Notes: a model not told the origin generated them from the letters alone. 64,000 nt of DNA from Microthrix sp041394405 (GCA_041394405.1 JAWKIF010000008.1:248001-312000); one strand, 5' to 3'. Positions 16,697-26,031 are shown, counted from the stretch's first letter. Numbers and translations: made by a program.

Positions 16697-18241
16697 ATGC
16701 GATGGCGGGCTGGCTACACGGGGGCGGCGATCTGCGTGCTCGGCTTGGCGACGTCCTGCGTGCCGGGGTTCCTTGAGGGCGACCAGGCAGCGGATCAGTC
16801 GGGTCTCTCCGTGCCGTCGGTTCCTCCGGCCACGTCCACGTCCCGGGCCGGACGCCCCGCCCCCGTCTCGGCCTGCCCGACCAGCGAGGAGCTGTTCTGC
16901 GCCCGGGCGCCGCACGCGTTCGTGCAGACGGGGGCCCACGGCGATGAGGTGAGCCGGCAGGCCCTTCCGGAGGCGGCCGAACCCCAGGCGGAGGTGCCGG
17001 TGGCGCTCAACGGCGTCAACCTCAAGCAAGGGCCGTACCGTGCTGAGGGGACCTGGACGACCGACCTGGTGACCTCGGAGTTGGAGGCGATGGGCGCCGA
17101 TGGTGCACCGGCGTTCTCGGTGGTGCGCATTGCGCTCGACTGGCCGCGGTTCCAATACCGCGCCGACGACGGCTCCATCGCCATCGACCCGGACGGACTT
17201 GCCGCCCTGGACGACGTGATCGATGCGGCCGCTGATGCCGACATCCACGTGATTCTTGACCTCATCCACGTGCGCGTGCCCGACGGGCCGTGTTCGGCCG
17301 ACGAGCGGCTGGCCGGAGCCAAGTGGAACGTGCCCGCGTGGGCGTGGGAGGAGGTGACCGGCCAGCCCCAGGACGCCGACTGCAAGAGCCGACCCAACGA
17401 GCTGGGTGACCTGATGGACGAGGTGCTGGTGCTGCCCGAGACCACCGCGTTCGTCCGCACCATCCTCGAGCGCTACGACTCGTCCTCGGCCCGGGGGCGC
17501 AACGTGGTGGCCGTCGAACCGGTGAGCGAGGCCGAGTCGTCGGGCGACGAGACTGGCTCGGCCAATTCCAGGGCCCAGCGCCTGATCGACGGGGTCTACA
17601 CCCGGTGGCTGGCCCCGGATGGTGATGCGTCGCTGCGCAGCGCCAACGCCACCAAGATCCTCATCCTCAGCACCAACAAGGGCGACGCCAGCCTGGAGGG
17701 CGTCAACCTGGCGCCGATTGCCCAGCCCAACGTGGTGTGGTCGCACCACGACTACACCCTGGCCGTCATGCGGTCCTCGGCTGCCGGCGACGGCTACACC
17801 GAGGAGGGCTGGGTCACCTCGCAGATGCAGGATCGCTCCGAGACCCGTCGACCGGGGCGTCCCACCTACGACCCCGAGCTGGTGCCCTTCGACGAACGCC
17901 TGACCCAGCGCAGGGACTATCTGGCCCAGATGCAGGGCTGGGCGGCCGAAGGTGGTCTCCCGATCTTCGTGGGGGAGTACGGCATCCTCAATACGTGTGC
18001 CCCCGAGGGCAACCTCGAGACCGGCGCCGAGTATGCCAAGCACAGCCAGCAGCTCTACGACGACGCCCAGGTGGATGGCGCCGCGGCGCCGGTGTCGCGC
18101 ACCTGGTGGCAGCTGTCACTCGGCGGTGCCTTCGGCGGCGAGTTCGGGCTGCTCATGCTCAACGGCAGATCCTGCCCGGGCGGCAACGATGCCGGATGGA
18201 TGCCCTACGCCTTTGACCTGACGAACGGGCGAACCAGGTAG
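16697..18241 (+). CDS. GH5-like glycoside hydrolase, exported
   Basis: The 514-residue protein has a signal sequence ending in LATSC (C21 could be lipidated, but the box is weak) and a (beta/alpha)8 domain resembling cellulase family 5. Visible features are VALNGVNLKQGPY, VVRIALDWPRFQY, HVILDLIHV, VVWSHHDY and the strand IFVGEYG with a likely nucleophile (E427). The acid/base strand reads VVAVEPVSEAE, so the usual Asn-Glu pair is Ser277-Glu278. The substrate is unknown; endoglucanase or endoglycosylceramidase-like activity is possible. ATG 16697 is preceded by TGGAGG. An alternative ATG lies 12 nt upstream. Confidence 0.72.
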   Translation: MRWRAGYTGAAICVLGLATSCVPGFLEGDQAADQSGLSVPSVPPATSTSRAGRPAPVSACPTSEELFCARAPHAFVQTGAHGDEVSRQALPEAAEPQAEVPVALNGVNLKQGPYRAEGTWTTDLVTSELEAMGADGAPAFSVVRIALDWPRFQYRADDGSIAIDPDGLAALDDVIDAAADADIHVILDLIHVRVPDGPCSADERLAGAKWNVPAWAWEEVTGQPQDADCKSRPNELGDLMDEVLVLPETTAFVRTILERYDSSSARGRNVVAVEPVSEAESSGDETGSANSRAQRLIDGVYTRWLAPDGDASLRSANATKILILSTNKGDASLEGVNLAPIAQPNVVWSHHDYTLAVMRSSAAGDGYTEEGWVTSQMQDRSETRRPGRPTYDPELVPFDERLTQRRDYLAQMQGWAAEGGLPIFVGEYGILNTCAPEGNLETGAEYAKHSQQLYDDAQVDGAAAPVSRTWWQLSLGGAFGGEFGLLMLNGRSCPGGNDAGWMPYAFDLTNGRTR

Positions 18242-18278
18242 CGGCCCACATGCGGGTCGGCCATCGACGGGGCGTCGG

Positions 18279-18284
18279 TACGCT
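18279..18284 (+). promoter_or_regulatory. -10 box (TACGCT), leaderless, for the RidA-like gene
   Basis: TACGCT lies 6 nt before ATG 18291, matching the geometry of the CorA gene and others in the window. Confidence 0.35.
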
Positions 18285-18290
18285 TCGACG

Positions 18291-18680
18291 ATGAGCGGGC
18301 AGCGGCGACGCATCGGCCACGGCAGCGACTTCGAGGCGCAGATGGGCTACGCGCGGGCGGTGGTGGACGGTCGCTGGGTGTTCGTCAGCGGCACCACGGG
18401 CTTCGACTACACCACCATGACCATCGCCGACGACGTGGTGGCCCAGGTGGACCAGGCGCTGGTCAACATCGACCGGGCGCTGCGCGAGGCGGGAGCCTCG
18501 GCCGCCGACGTGGTCCGGGTGAGGTACCTGTTGCCCAACCGGGAGGACTTCGAGCCGTGCTGGCCCTCGTTGCGGGCCTACTTCGGCGACGCCCCGCCCG
18601 CGGCCACCATGCAGGTCTGCGGGCTGGCCGACCCCAGGATGCGGATCGAAGTCGAGGTCACCGCGCTCAAGGCTGCGTGA
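18291..18680 (+). CDS. RidA/YjgF-family protein
   Basis: The 129-residue protein matches the small trimeric Rid family (WVFVSGTTGFD, QALVNIDRALREAGAS, VVRVRYLLPNREDF, PAATMQVCGL, IEVEVTALK). Archetypal RidA deaminates reactive enamine/imine intermediates made by PLP enzymes, using an Arg near the C-terminus. Here the region reads DPRMRIEVEV, which retains Arg residues. The specific subfamily is not resolved. The stop overlaps the GTG of the next small ORF. Confidence 0.88.
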   Translation: MSGQRRRIGHGSDFEAQMGYARAVVDGRWVFVSGTTGFDYTTMTIADDVVAQVDQALVNIDRALREAGASAADVVRVRYLLPNREDFEPCWPSLRAYFGDAPPAATMQVCGLADPRMRIEVEVTALKAA

Positions 18681-18949
18681 GCCACTCCTGATGCAGCGGG
18701 GCGGCTTGGTCGCAACCGTCCAACGAGCAACACCACGCCCGCAGGATCGCGCCGCACCTGCCTCTGGACGTTCCCCAGCCGGTGGCGCTGGGCGGGCCCG
18801 GGCCGGGTTGCGACGGACCATGGTCGGTGTGTCGCTGGACCGACGGGGTGACGGCCGACAACGAGGCGGTTGCGGATCAGGTGGGGCTGGCTAACGACCA
18901 AATGGCGGCGCTCGCCCGACGCACGCTGGCTGCGGTGCTGGCCGCCTGA
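18677..18949 (+). pseudogene. Small ORF interrupted by an in-frame TGA (second possible UGA-recoded gene, or remnant)
   Basis: A GTG at 18677 overlaps the RidA stop as GTGA, the coupling used throughout this region. The frame then reads VSHS-TGA-CSGAAW and stays open to the TGA at 18947. The downstream 85 codons have high G/C at third positions and look like real protein (ADNEAVADQVGLANDQMAAL at the end). The TGA (18689-18691) is followed directly by a Cys codon, but only a weak hairpin (GGT/ACC) is seen after it. It may be a degraded gene, a sequencing error or a short selenoprotein. No family is recognised. The sequence 18950-19136 holds no gene, only the promoter below. Confidence 0.3.
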
Positions 18950-19034
18950 CGCCGCGGCCGAGGCGTGGATCGACCGGCGTGCCGAACGGCCTCGGCGACG
19001 GTGGCCGGTACGCCCCACCCGAGCGCCCGCGGTT

Positions 19035-19063
19035 TTGGTGGCCTTCGGCGCCGTCGGTAGCCT
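19035..19063 (+). promoter_or_regulatory. Promoter of the nuoE-N operon
   Basis: TTGGTG (19035-19040), a 17 bp spacer and TAGCCT (19058-19063) give a good promoter with a leader of about 65 nt and a GAGGGG sequence before nuoE. The same -35 hexamer, TTGGTG, serves the second nuo locus at 51476. Confidence 0.5.
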
Positions 19064-19136
19064 TCGCCACAATGCGTTTCGACCCGTCGCGGCACACTTC
19101 TGAGGTTTCGGCGCGCGGCGAGGGGCTAGCAGCACC

Positions 19137-19778
19137 ATGAGCCGACTCAACCCCGAGAACGAGGCGCTGGCCCGGGAGATCATCGCCCGCTATCCGCGCC
19201 CCAAGTCGGCCATAATCCCGCTGTGTCACCTGGTGCAGGAGGAGCACGGCCACCTGACCGACGAGGGCATGGCCCATGTGGCCGAGCTGGTGGGTGTCAC
19301 CCCGGCACAGGTGCAGGGCACGGCCAGCTTCTACGAGATGTTCAAGCGCCACGAGACCGGGCGCTACGTGCTGGGCGTCTGCACCAACATCTCCTGCCTG
19401 CTGCTGGGCGGCGTTGACCTGCTGAAACAGGCGGAGGAACGTCTCGGTATCCGTGCCGGGTCGACCACGGCCGATGGCCGCATCACCCTGGAGGACACCG
19501 AATGCTTGGCGGCGTGCACCGATGCGCCGATGTGCCAGGTGAACTCCCGCTACTTCGTGAAGCTGTCGCCCGAGGACTTCGACGAACTGCTCGACGACCT
19601 GGTGTCCGGGGCCATCGACGACGTGGTGCCACCCCACGGCACCCTGGGCCGGGTGCGTCAGCACATCCCGGCCGACAGAGTGGCCAACATCGGCCCGCCC
19701 GAGACACAGGTGGCGCCGCAGTGGTTCACCCGCCGCGAGGCCGAGCTGGCCCCAGCCGACTCCGGCGGAGACAGCTGA
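19137..19778 (+). CDS. nuoE: NADH-quinone oxidoreductase subunit E (locus 1)
   Basis: The 213-residue subunit has the four ligands of cluster N1a in canonical spacing: C82-x4-C87 (VCTNISC) and C123-x3-C127 (ECLAAC). With NuoF and NuoG it forms the NADH-oxidising module. The C-terminal 50 residues extend past the fold. Its presence in locus 1 shows that this complex uses NADH. Confidence 0.95.
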   Translation: MSRLNPENEALAREIIARYPRPKSAIIPLCHLVQEEHGHLTDEGMAHVAELVGVTPAQVQGTASFYEMFKRHETGRYVLGVCTNISCLLLGGVDLLKQAEERLGIRAGSTTADGRITLEDTECLAACTDAPMCQVNSRYFVKLSPEDFDELLDDLVSGAIDDVVPPHGTLGRVRQHIPADRVANIGPPETQVAPQWFTRREAELAPADSGGDS

Positions 19779-21166
19779 TGGGGTACCGCGACCACGTCTC
19801 CACCTTCGGCGCCGTCGACGACACCCCGTTGGTGGTCTCCTCGCGCTTCGGAGAACCCGAGGGTCACACCTTGGAGGGGTACCGCACGACCGGCAGCTAC
19901 GCGGGGTACGCAGCCCTCGAGGCCGTGTTGCAGTTGGCCCCCAGCCAGGTGTTGTCCCAGGTCCGCGACGCAACGCTGCTGGGCCGGGGGGGCGCCGGTT
20001 TCCCCGCCGGCGTCAAGTGGGGGTTCCTGCCGCCCGACGTGCAGCCCCGCTACATCGTGGTGAACGGTGACGAGAGCGAACCCGGCACCTACAAGGACCG
20101 GTTGCTGATGGAGCGGGATCCCCACCAGCTGATCGAGGGTGCCCTCATCTGTGCCTATGCGGTGGGCGCCGCCCAGGTGTTCCTGTACGTGCGGGGGGAG
20201 ATGGCCCACGCCCAGGAACGCATCGCCGCCGCCCTCAACGAGGCCTATGAGGCCAACCTGGTGGGCCGGAACATCGCGGGGACCGACTTCTCGGTGGACA
20301 TCGTCATGGCCTGGGGTGCCGGTGCCTACATCGTGGGCGAGGAAACGGCGCTGATCGAGTCGCTGGAGGGCGAGCGTGGCATGCCCCGCCTGAAGCCCCC
20401 GTTCTTCCCGGCCGCCAAGGGCCTGTATATGGCGCCCACCATCGTGAACAACGTGGAGACCCTGTCGAACCTGCCGTGGCTGTTCAACCACGGGGTGGAC
20501 AAGTACCTGAGCTGCGGCACGGACACCAGCCCGGCCACCCGGCTGATCGCGCTGTCCGGGCACGTCAAGCGGCCCGGTGTGTACGAGGTGCCCCAGGGCA
20601 CCACCACCTTCCGCGACCTGTTCTACGGTGAGGACTACGGCGGCGGCATCCGCAGCGACGCCGAGCTGAAGATGTTCATCCCCGGCGGCGGCTCGGCCCC
20701 GTGGTTCTACCCCGAGCAGCTGGACCTGCCGCTGGAGGCGAAACCGGTCGGCGCTGCGGGATCCATGCTGGGTTCGGGCGCGGTGGTGGTCATGGACGAG
20801 ACGACCGACGCCGTGGAGGCCTGCCTGCGCCTGGTTCGGTTCTATGCCCGGGAGAGCTGCGGCAAGTGCACGCCGTGCCGGGAGGGCACCACCTGGCTGG
20901 AGCGCATCTTGGGCCGCATCCTGGATGGCTATGGGCGCCCCGAGGACTTGGGGCTGCTGGAAGACGTCGGGCACAACATCAGCCCGGGGCCCTACCCCAA
21001 CGCGGCGTGGGAGGACCAGAGCCTGCCGTCGGTGCCCTTCCCACCCAAGCAGACCACCATCTGCCCGCTGGGCCCCTCGGCGGTGGCGCCCGTGACGTCG
21101 GCGCTTCGTCGCTTCCGTCCCGAGTTCGAGGCGCTCATCGCCGGCGCGGAGGTGGCCGATGGCTGA
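19778..21166 (+). CDS. nuoF: NADH-quinone oxidoreductase subunit F (locus 1)
   Basis: The 462-residue flavoprotein has the FMN/NADH motifs GRGGAGFPAGVKW and NGDESEPGTYKDR, GAGAYIVGEETALIESLEG, and the cluster N3 motif ESCGKCTPCREGT with a later Cys (TICPLGPSA). It oxidises NADH and starts the electron chain to quinone. The start is ATG 19778, overlapping the nuoE stop (TGATG). The longer open frame upstream is in nuoE. Confidence 0.96.
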   Translation: MGYRDHVSTFGAVDDTPLVVSSRFGEPEGHTLEGYRTTGSYAGYAALEAVLQLAPSQVLSQVRDATLLGRGGAGFPAGVKWGFLPPDVQPRYIVVNGDESEPGTYKDRLLMERDPHQLIEGALICAYAVGAAQVFLYVRGEMAHAQERIAAALNEAYEANLVGRNIAGTDFSVDIVMAWGAGAYIVGEETALIESLEGERGMPRLKPPFFPAAKGLYMAPTIVNNVETLSNLPWLFNHGVDKYLSCGTDTSPATRLIALSGHVKRPGVYEVPQGTTTFRDLFYGEDYGGGIRSDAELKMFIPGGGSAPWFYPEQLDLPLEAKPVGAAGSMLGSGAVVVMDETTDAVEACLRLVRFYARESCGKCTPCREGTTWLERILGRILDGYGRPEDLGLLEDVGHNISPGPYPNAAWEDQSLPSVPFPPKQTTICPLGPSAVAPVTSALRRFRPEFEALIAGAEVADG

Positions 21167-23930
21167 GTCGCCCCCCGTCGAGGAGGTTCGCGTGGAGCTG
21201 GGTCGCCAACGCCCCAGCCTCACCCGGTTTGCCGCCGAGGACCCCAAGCCCATCGAGATCACCGACCCGGTGGAGATCACCGTCGACGGCCGAACCATGA
21301 CGGTGCAGAACGGGGATCTGCTGATCGACGCCGTGGAGCGTCACGGCGTCTACATCCCTCGGTTCTGCTACCACCCGCGCATGGAGCCCGTGGGCATGTG
21401 CCGCATGTGCCTGGTGGAGATCGAGGGCCCCCGGGGTACGGCGTTGGCGCCGGCGTGCATGAACCGGGTTGCCGCCGATCAGGTGGTGCATACCCAGAGC
21501 GCGGCCGCCCTGGACGCCCAGGACGGGGTCATCGAGTACCTGTTGATCAACCACCCGCTGGACTGCCCGGTGTGCGACAAGGGCGGCGAATGCCCGTTGC
21601 AGGACCAGTCGATCGCCTACGGGCCGGGCGAGAGTCGCTTCGTCGAGGAGAAGCGCCACTACACCAAGCCCATCCCCATCTCCGAGACGGTGTACCTGGA
21701 CCGCGAGCGCTGCATCCTGTGCGACCGGTGCACGCGGTTTGCCGATCAGGTGGCCGGCGACCCGTTGATCACGTTCACCAATCGGGGCAACAACACACAG
21801 ATCGCCACCTTCCCGGAAACGCCGTTTGCCTCGTACTTCTCGGGCAACACCGTGCAGATCTGCCCGGTGGGTGCGCTGACCGCCAAGCCCTATCGCTTCA
21901 AGGCCCGCCCGTGGGATCTGGAGGAGGTCGAAAGCACCTGCACCAGCTGCTCGGTGGGCTGTCGCATCACGGCACAGTCCAGCCGCGATGCCTTGCTGCG
22001 CTTCCAGGGCGTGGACAGCGACCCGGTGAACTGGGGATGGTTGTGCGATCGGGGCCGGTTTGGTTTCGAGGCGAACGCCAACGACCGCATCGAGGCGCCG
22101 CTGGTCCGCCGTGACGGCGAGCTGGAGCAGGTCCGCTGGTCGGAGGCCTACGGGGCGGCCGAGGTGGCCATCGCCAACGCGCTGGAGGATGGCCCCGACA
22201 CGGTGGCGGTGCTGGGCGGATCCAGGCTGACCAACGAGGCCGCGTACGCCTGGGCCAAGCTGGCCAAGGGGGTGTGGGGCACCGACCACACCGACGCTCA
22301 GCTGGGCGACGGTCTGCCCGCCTCCATCGCCCTCGGCCTGCCCGCAGCCACCATCGACGATGTCTGTCGCCCCGGCGGCACGGTCCTCTACGTGGGCCCC
22401 GACCCCCGCGAGGAACTGCCGGTGCTGTACCTGCGGCTGCGCCACGCGGTGCTCGCTGACCGGGTCAAGCTGATCAACCTCAGCGCCGCCGCCGGATCGC
22501 TGGACGAGCTGGCGGCGGTGAACGTCCGTGCCGAGACCGGCACGGTGGGACGGATGGTGGCCGAGCTGCTTGCCGAGGGCGCCGAGGCGAGCGGCGCGGC
22601 GAGCGACGTGGAGGTGGCCCGGGCGTTGCTGGCCACCGATGGCCCGCTGAGCGTGGTGGTGGGACGCCGCAGCCCGGCCGAGGGCGCCGGCCCGTTGGCC
22701 GACGCAGTGTCCGCCGTGCGTCAGGCCCGGCCCGAGGCGAGGTTCCTCACCGCCCTGCGGCGGGGCAACGTGCGTGGTGCGCTCGAACTTGGCCTGGCGC
22801 CCGGAGTCCTTCCGGGCCGCATGAGCCTGGACGGCGGACGAGCGTGGTTCTCCGAGCACTGGCACACCGTGCCGGCCGCCCCCGGCCTGGGTGCCGTGGA
22901 CATTTTGGCCGCGGCGGCCGATGGCCGCATCCGCACCCTGGTGCTGCTGGGCGCCGATCCCATCGGCGACGCCGTGGGTGCCCCATGGGCCGCAGAGGCG
23001 TTGGAACGGGCGACCACCATCAGCCTCGCCACCCATCACAGCGCCTCGACCCTGGCTTCCGATGTGGTGCTGCCCGTGTTGGCACACGCCGAGATGGGCG
23101 GCTCCACCACCAACCTCGAGGGGCGGGTCACGGGGCTGGGCCGTCGCGTCACGGGCCCCGGCACGGCCCGTGCCGATTGGGTGATTGCCGCCGAGCTGTC
23201 GGCCCGCCTGGGCACCGACCTGGGCCTCACCTCCGTGGCCGGCATCCAAGACGAGATGGAACACGCAGTACCCACCTTCTCCGGTGCCGACCTGCGCGGA
23301 CTGGACGACCAGGGGCGCCAGGACGGCGTGCTGTTGCCCCTGAGCAGCGAGGCCGAGCTTGCGGCCGCCGGCATGCCGGAGCGTCTGGTGTTCCAGGCCC
23401 CGGAGCCCACCGTGGTGCCGTCGGTCTCCAGCTACTCCTTCCGCCTGGTGCTCAAGCGACGGCTCTATGACCCGGGAACCATGCTGGGTGCGATGCCCAG
23501 TTCGGTTTCGCTGGCCCCGGAGCCTGCCGCCCGGTTGAACCCCGCCGACTTCGGGCAGCTCGGGATCGCCGACGGCGCCATGGTGGGGGTTCGCTCGCCC
23601 AGCGGCGAGGTGCACGCGCCGGCGCATGCCGACGAGGCGGTGCCCCGGGGCGATCTGGTGCTGGAGGGCCTCTTGCCCGAGGCCCTGGCGCTGGTCCCGG
23701 CCAAGCTGCCCCTCACCGAGGTGCGACTCGAGTCGACGGTGTGGGTCGGTCCGGCCGCCGCCGCCGAGGCGGATCAATCGACTCTGGGGGACGTCTCGCA
23801 GGCAGAAGCCCGGGCCGCCGGCGTGCCAACGCCGCCCATGGGTACCCCCCGGGCAACCGACCGTGACGGCAGCGGCCCCTCGCCTGCGGGCGACGAGGCC
23901 CCGGGCGGCCAGTCGGATGGGGAGGCCTGA
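21159..23930 (+). CDS. nuoG: NADH-quinone oxidoreductase subunit G (locus 1)
   Basis: The 923-residue subunit begins with a 2Fe-2S ferredoxin domain (PRFCYHPRMEPVGMCRMCLVE and a further Cys), then the CPVCDKGGECPLQD and CILCDRCTRF clusters, VQICPVGALT, a CTSCSVGC cluster, and a long molybdopterin-oxidoreductase-like domain without molybdenum function. The extreme C-terminus (about 870-923) is low-complexity. It overlaps nuoF by 8 bp and nuoH by one base. Confidence 0.95.
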   Translation: MAESPPVEEVRVELGRQRPSLTRFAAEDPKPIEITDPVEITVDGRTMTVQNGDLLIDAVERHGVYIPRFCYHPRMEPVGMCRMCLVEIEGPRGTALAPACMNRVAADQVVHTQSAAALDAQDGVIEYLLINHPLDCPVCDKGGECPLQDQSIAYGPGESRFVEEKRHYTKPIPISETVYLDRERCILCDRCTRFADQVAGDPLITFTNRGNNTQIATFPETPFASYFSGNTVQICPVGALTAKPYRFKARPWDLEEVESTCTSCSVGCRITAQSSRDALLRFQGVDSDPVNWGWLCDRGRFGFEANANDRIEAPLVRRDGELEQVRWSEAYGAAEVAIANALEDGPDTVAVLGGSRLTNEAAYAWAKLAKGVWGTDHTDAQLGDGLPASIALGLPAATIDDVCRPGGTVLYVGPDPREELPVLYLRLRHAVLADRVKLINLSAAAGSLDELAAVNVRAETGTVGRMVAELLAEGAEASGAASDVEVARALLATDGPLSVVVGRRSPAEGAGPLADAVSAVRQARPEARFLTALRRGNVRGALELGLAPGVLPGRMSLDGGRAWFSEHWHTVPAAPGLGAVDILAAAADGRIRTLVLLGADPIGDAVGAPWAAEALERATTISLATHHSASTLASDVVLPVLAHAEMGGSTTNLEGRVTGLGRRVTGPGTARADWVIAAELSARLGTDLGLTSVAGIQDEMEHAVPTFSGADLRGLDDQGRQDGVLLPLSSEAELAAAGMPERLVFQAPEPTVVPSVSSYSFRLVLKRRLYDPGTMLGAMPSSVSLAPEPAARLNPADFGQLGIADGAMVGVRSPSGEVHAPAHADEAVPRGDLVLEGLLPEALALVPAKLPLTEVRLESTVWVGPAAAAEADQSTLGDVSQAEARAAGVPTPPMGTPRATDRDGSGPSPAGDEAPGGQSDGEA

Positions 23931-25306
23931 TGGACCCCCTGCTGACGGGCGACATCGGTTGGGGCGAGGTGGGCATCGTCCTCGTCAAGGCGGGCGTGGC
24001 GTTTGGCGCCCTGCTGGTCGCCGTCATCCTCATGGTGTGGTTCGAACGCAAGTTCATCGGCGACATGCAGAACCGCATCGGGCCCAACAAGGCCGGCCCG
24101 TTCGGGTTGCTCCAGACGATGGCGGATGGGCTGAAGCTGGCCTTCAAGGAGGACCTGTTGCCCGATCGGGCCGACCGCTTCGTCTTCCGCCTGGCCCCGC
24201 TGCTGGCCGTGGTGCCGGCCTTCGGCACCTTCGCCATCATTCCCATCGCCGGCAACTTCAACGGCGAAGGTGACGGCACCGTCTCGATGTTCGGTACCAC
24301 CACCTTTGCCCAGGTCGCCGACCCGCAGTTCGGCATCCTGTTGATGCTGGCCTTCTCGGGCATCGCGGTGTACGGCGTGATGCTGGCCGGCTGGTCGTCG
24401 GGCTCGAAGTATCCGCTGTTGGGCTCCGTGCGAGCGACGGCCCAGATGGTGTCCTATGAGGCGGCGTTGGGGCTGAGCATCGCCTCGGTGTTGCTGATCT
24501 CCGGTCAGCTGTCCACCAACGCCATCGTCGATGGCCAGGCCACCTTCAACTGGAACCTGTGGGTCACCGGCCTGGTGCCCTTCGTGGTGTTTCTTATCGC
24601 CATCACGGCAGAGCTGAACCGCCCTCCCTTCGACTTCGTCGAGGCCGAACAGGAGCTGGTGGGCGGCTTCAACACCGAGTATTCGTCGATGCGCTTCGCC
24701 ATGTTCTACCTGTCGGAGTTCATGAATACGGTGACGATGTCGGCGATCATCGTTACGTTGTTCTTCGGGGGCCCGGCGGGCCCGACGTTCGGCCTCGGCG
24801 GATTCCTCGGCACCTGGTTGATCCCGTTCCTGTGGTTCTTCGCCAAGCTGGCGGTGTTCCTGTGCGTGTTCGTGTGGTTCCGGGCCACGCTGCCTCGCTT
24901 CCGCTACGACCAGCTGATGGAGCTGGGATGGAAGGTGATGATTCCCCTGGCCCTGGGCTGGTTCCTGGTACTCGCCGCGGTGAAGGTGGGACAGGATCAG
25001 GAGTGGGACCTCATCGTGGTGATCGTCGGCGTCACCGCGGCGCTCATGTTGGGCTGGATGTCGGTGCTGGCGGCCTCACGGGCTGCCGTGGTTCGTCGGG
25101 AAGGCGATCATCGGGCGCTGCTGGCCGATGTCGCCGTGGAACCCCCGCCTCCACCTGAGCCTGAGCCTGAGCCAGAGCCAGAGCCGGACGACGGCGACGA
25201 AGCGGAGCTGGCCACGGTGGGTGCTCCCGGTCTGGGCGACGAAGTCGAGGGCCAGACCGCTGATGGCTCAGCCAGTGATGGCCCGGCCGCCGAGGGGGAC
25301 CGCTGA
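23930..25306 (+). CDS. nuoH: NADH-quinone oxidoreductase subunit H (locus 1)
   Basis: The 458-residue subunit has eight or more membrane helices and the conserved quinone-chamber loop ELNRPPFDFVEAEQELVGG. The core ends near residue 395. A hydrophilic tail of about 60 residues follows, including a Pro-Glu repeat encoded by six-base tandem DNA (GAGCCT/GAGCCA, around 25157-25186) that normal NuoH lacks. Compare the shorter locus 2 copy at 54264. Confidence 0.95.
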   Translation: MDPLLTGDIGWGEVGIVLVKAGVAFGALLVAVILMVWFERKFIGDMQNRIGPNKAGPFGLLQTMADGLKLAFKEDLLPDRADRFVFRLAPLLAVVPAFGTFAIIPIAGNFNGEGDGTVSMFGTTTFAQVADPQFGILLMLAFSGIAVYGVMLAGWSSGSKYPLLGSVRATAQMVSYEAALGLSIASVLLISGQLSTNAIVDGQATFNWNLWVTGLVPFVVFLIAITAELNRPPFDFVEAEQELVGGFNTEYSSMRFAMFYLSEFMNTVTMSAIIVTLFFGGPAGPTFGLGGFLGTWLIPFLWFFAKLAVFLCVFVWFRATLPRFRYDQLMELGWKVMIPLALGWFLVLAAVKVGQDQEWDLIVVIVGVTAALMLGWMSVLAASRAAVVRREGDHRALLADVAVEPPPPPEPEPEPEPEPDDGDEAELATVGAPGLGDEVEGQTADGSASDGPAAEGDR

Positions 25307-26031
25307 TGGGCTACCTCGACGGATTCGCGGTCACCTTCAAGAAGCTGTTCAAGCGCACCGATGCCGGGCGCAACCTCACGGTGCAGTTCCCCGAAGAGAA
25401 GACCGCGCGGCCCAACCGGCTGCACGGCCGCCACGTGCTCAACCGGTACGAGGACGGCATGGAGAAGTGCATCGGCTGCGAGCTGTGCGCAGGGGTCTGT
25501 CCCGCCAAGTGCATCTACGTGCGCGGCGCCGACAACGACCCCGACGATCCCACCTCTCCCGGCGAGCGCTTCGGCTTCGTCTACGAGATCAACTACCTGC
25601 GGTGCATCCACTGCGACCTGTGCGTGGAAGCGTGCCCGACCGAGGCCATCACCGAGACCAAGCAGTTCGCCTTCTCGTTCAGCCAGCGGGGCGACGCCAT
25701 CTACACCAAGGCCGAGCTGTTGACCGACGACGAGGGCAGGGCACGCAGGCAGCCGTGGGAGCTGTGGGCCGGCGACGAAGACACCCACACGTCGGCCTGG
25801 ATGCGGGCCACGGCGCCCCAGGGCGACGCCAGCTTTGAGGGAGTGGTGGCGTGGTCGGGAGAGCTCGGTTTCGGCGTGCGGGCCCCCGAGGTCGGCCAGT
25901 CCACGCCAGCGGATCAGCCCACGCCATCGGGCCAGTCCACGCCAGTGGATTCGGGCGCCGCGCCGGGCGATGCCCCGGGCCTGGGGGCCCCCGCGGAGCA
26001 CGACGGCCCCGACCAGGGTGAGGTCACCTGA
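25306..26031 (+). CDS. nuoI: NADH-quinone oxidoreductase subunit I (locus 1)
   Basis: The 241-residue ferredoxin-like subunit has two 4Fe-4S motifs for clusters N6a/N6b: CIGCELCAGVCPAKC and CIHCDLCVEACPTEA. The last 50 residues form a Ser/Thr/Pro-rich tail with a repeat (QSTPAD, QPTPSG, QSTPVD). Similar tails on NuoH and NuoJ of this locus suggest lineage-specific decoration. Start and stop overlap neighbouring genes by one base. Confidence 0.95.
   Translation: MGYLDGFAVTFKKLFKRTDAGRNLTVQFPEEKTARPNRLHGRHVLNRYEDGMEKCIGCELCAGVCPAKCIYVRGADNDPDDPTSPGERFGFVYEINYLRCIHCDLCVEACPTEAITETKQFAFSFSQRGDAIYTKAELLTDDEGRARRQPWELWAGDEDTHTSAWMRATAPQGDASFEGVVAWSGELGFGVRAPEVGQSTPADQPTPSGQSTPVDSGAAPGDAPGLGAPAEHDGPDQGEVT

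Noticed and set aside
18667..18861. Minus-strand ORF ending WCCSLDGCDQAAPLHQEW
   Set aside because: Its end overlaps RidA antisense and it has no supporting promoter or coupling; the plus-strand frame has better third-position bias.
21135..23777. 880-residue minus-strand frame opposite nuoG
   Set aside because: A high-GC antisense shadow; NuoG on the plus strand has all cluster motifs.
25157..25186. Possible CRISPR or satellite array
   Set aside because: It is a six-base tandem repeat coding for Pro-Glu in the NuoH tail, with no spacers.
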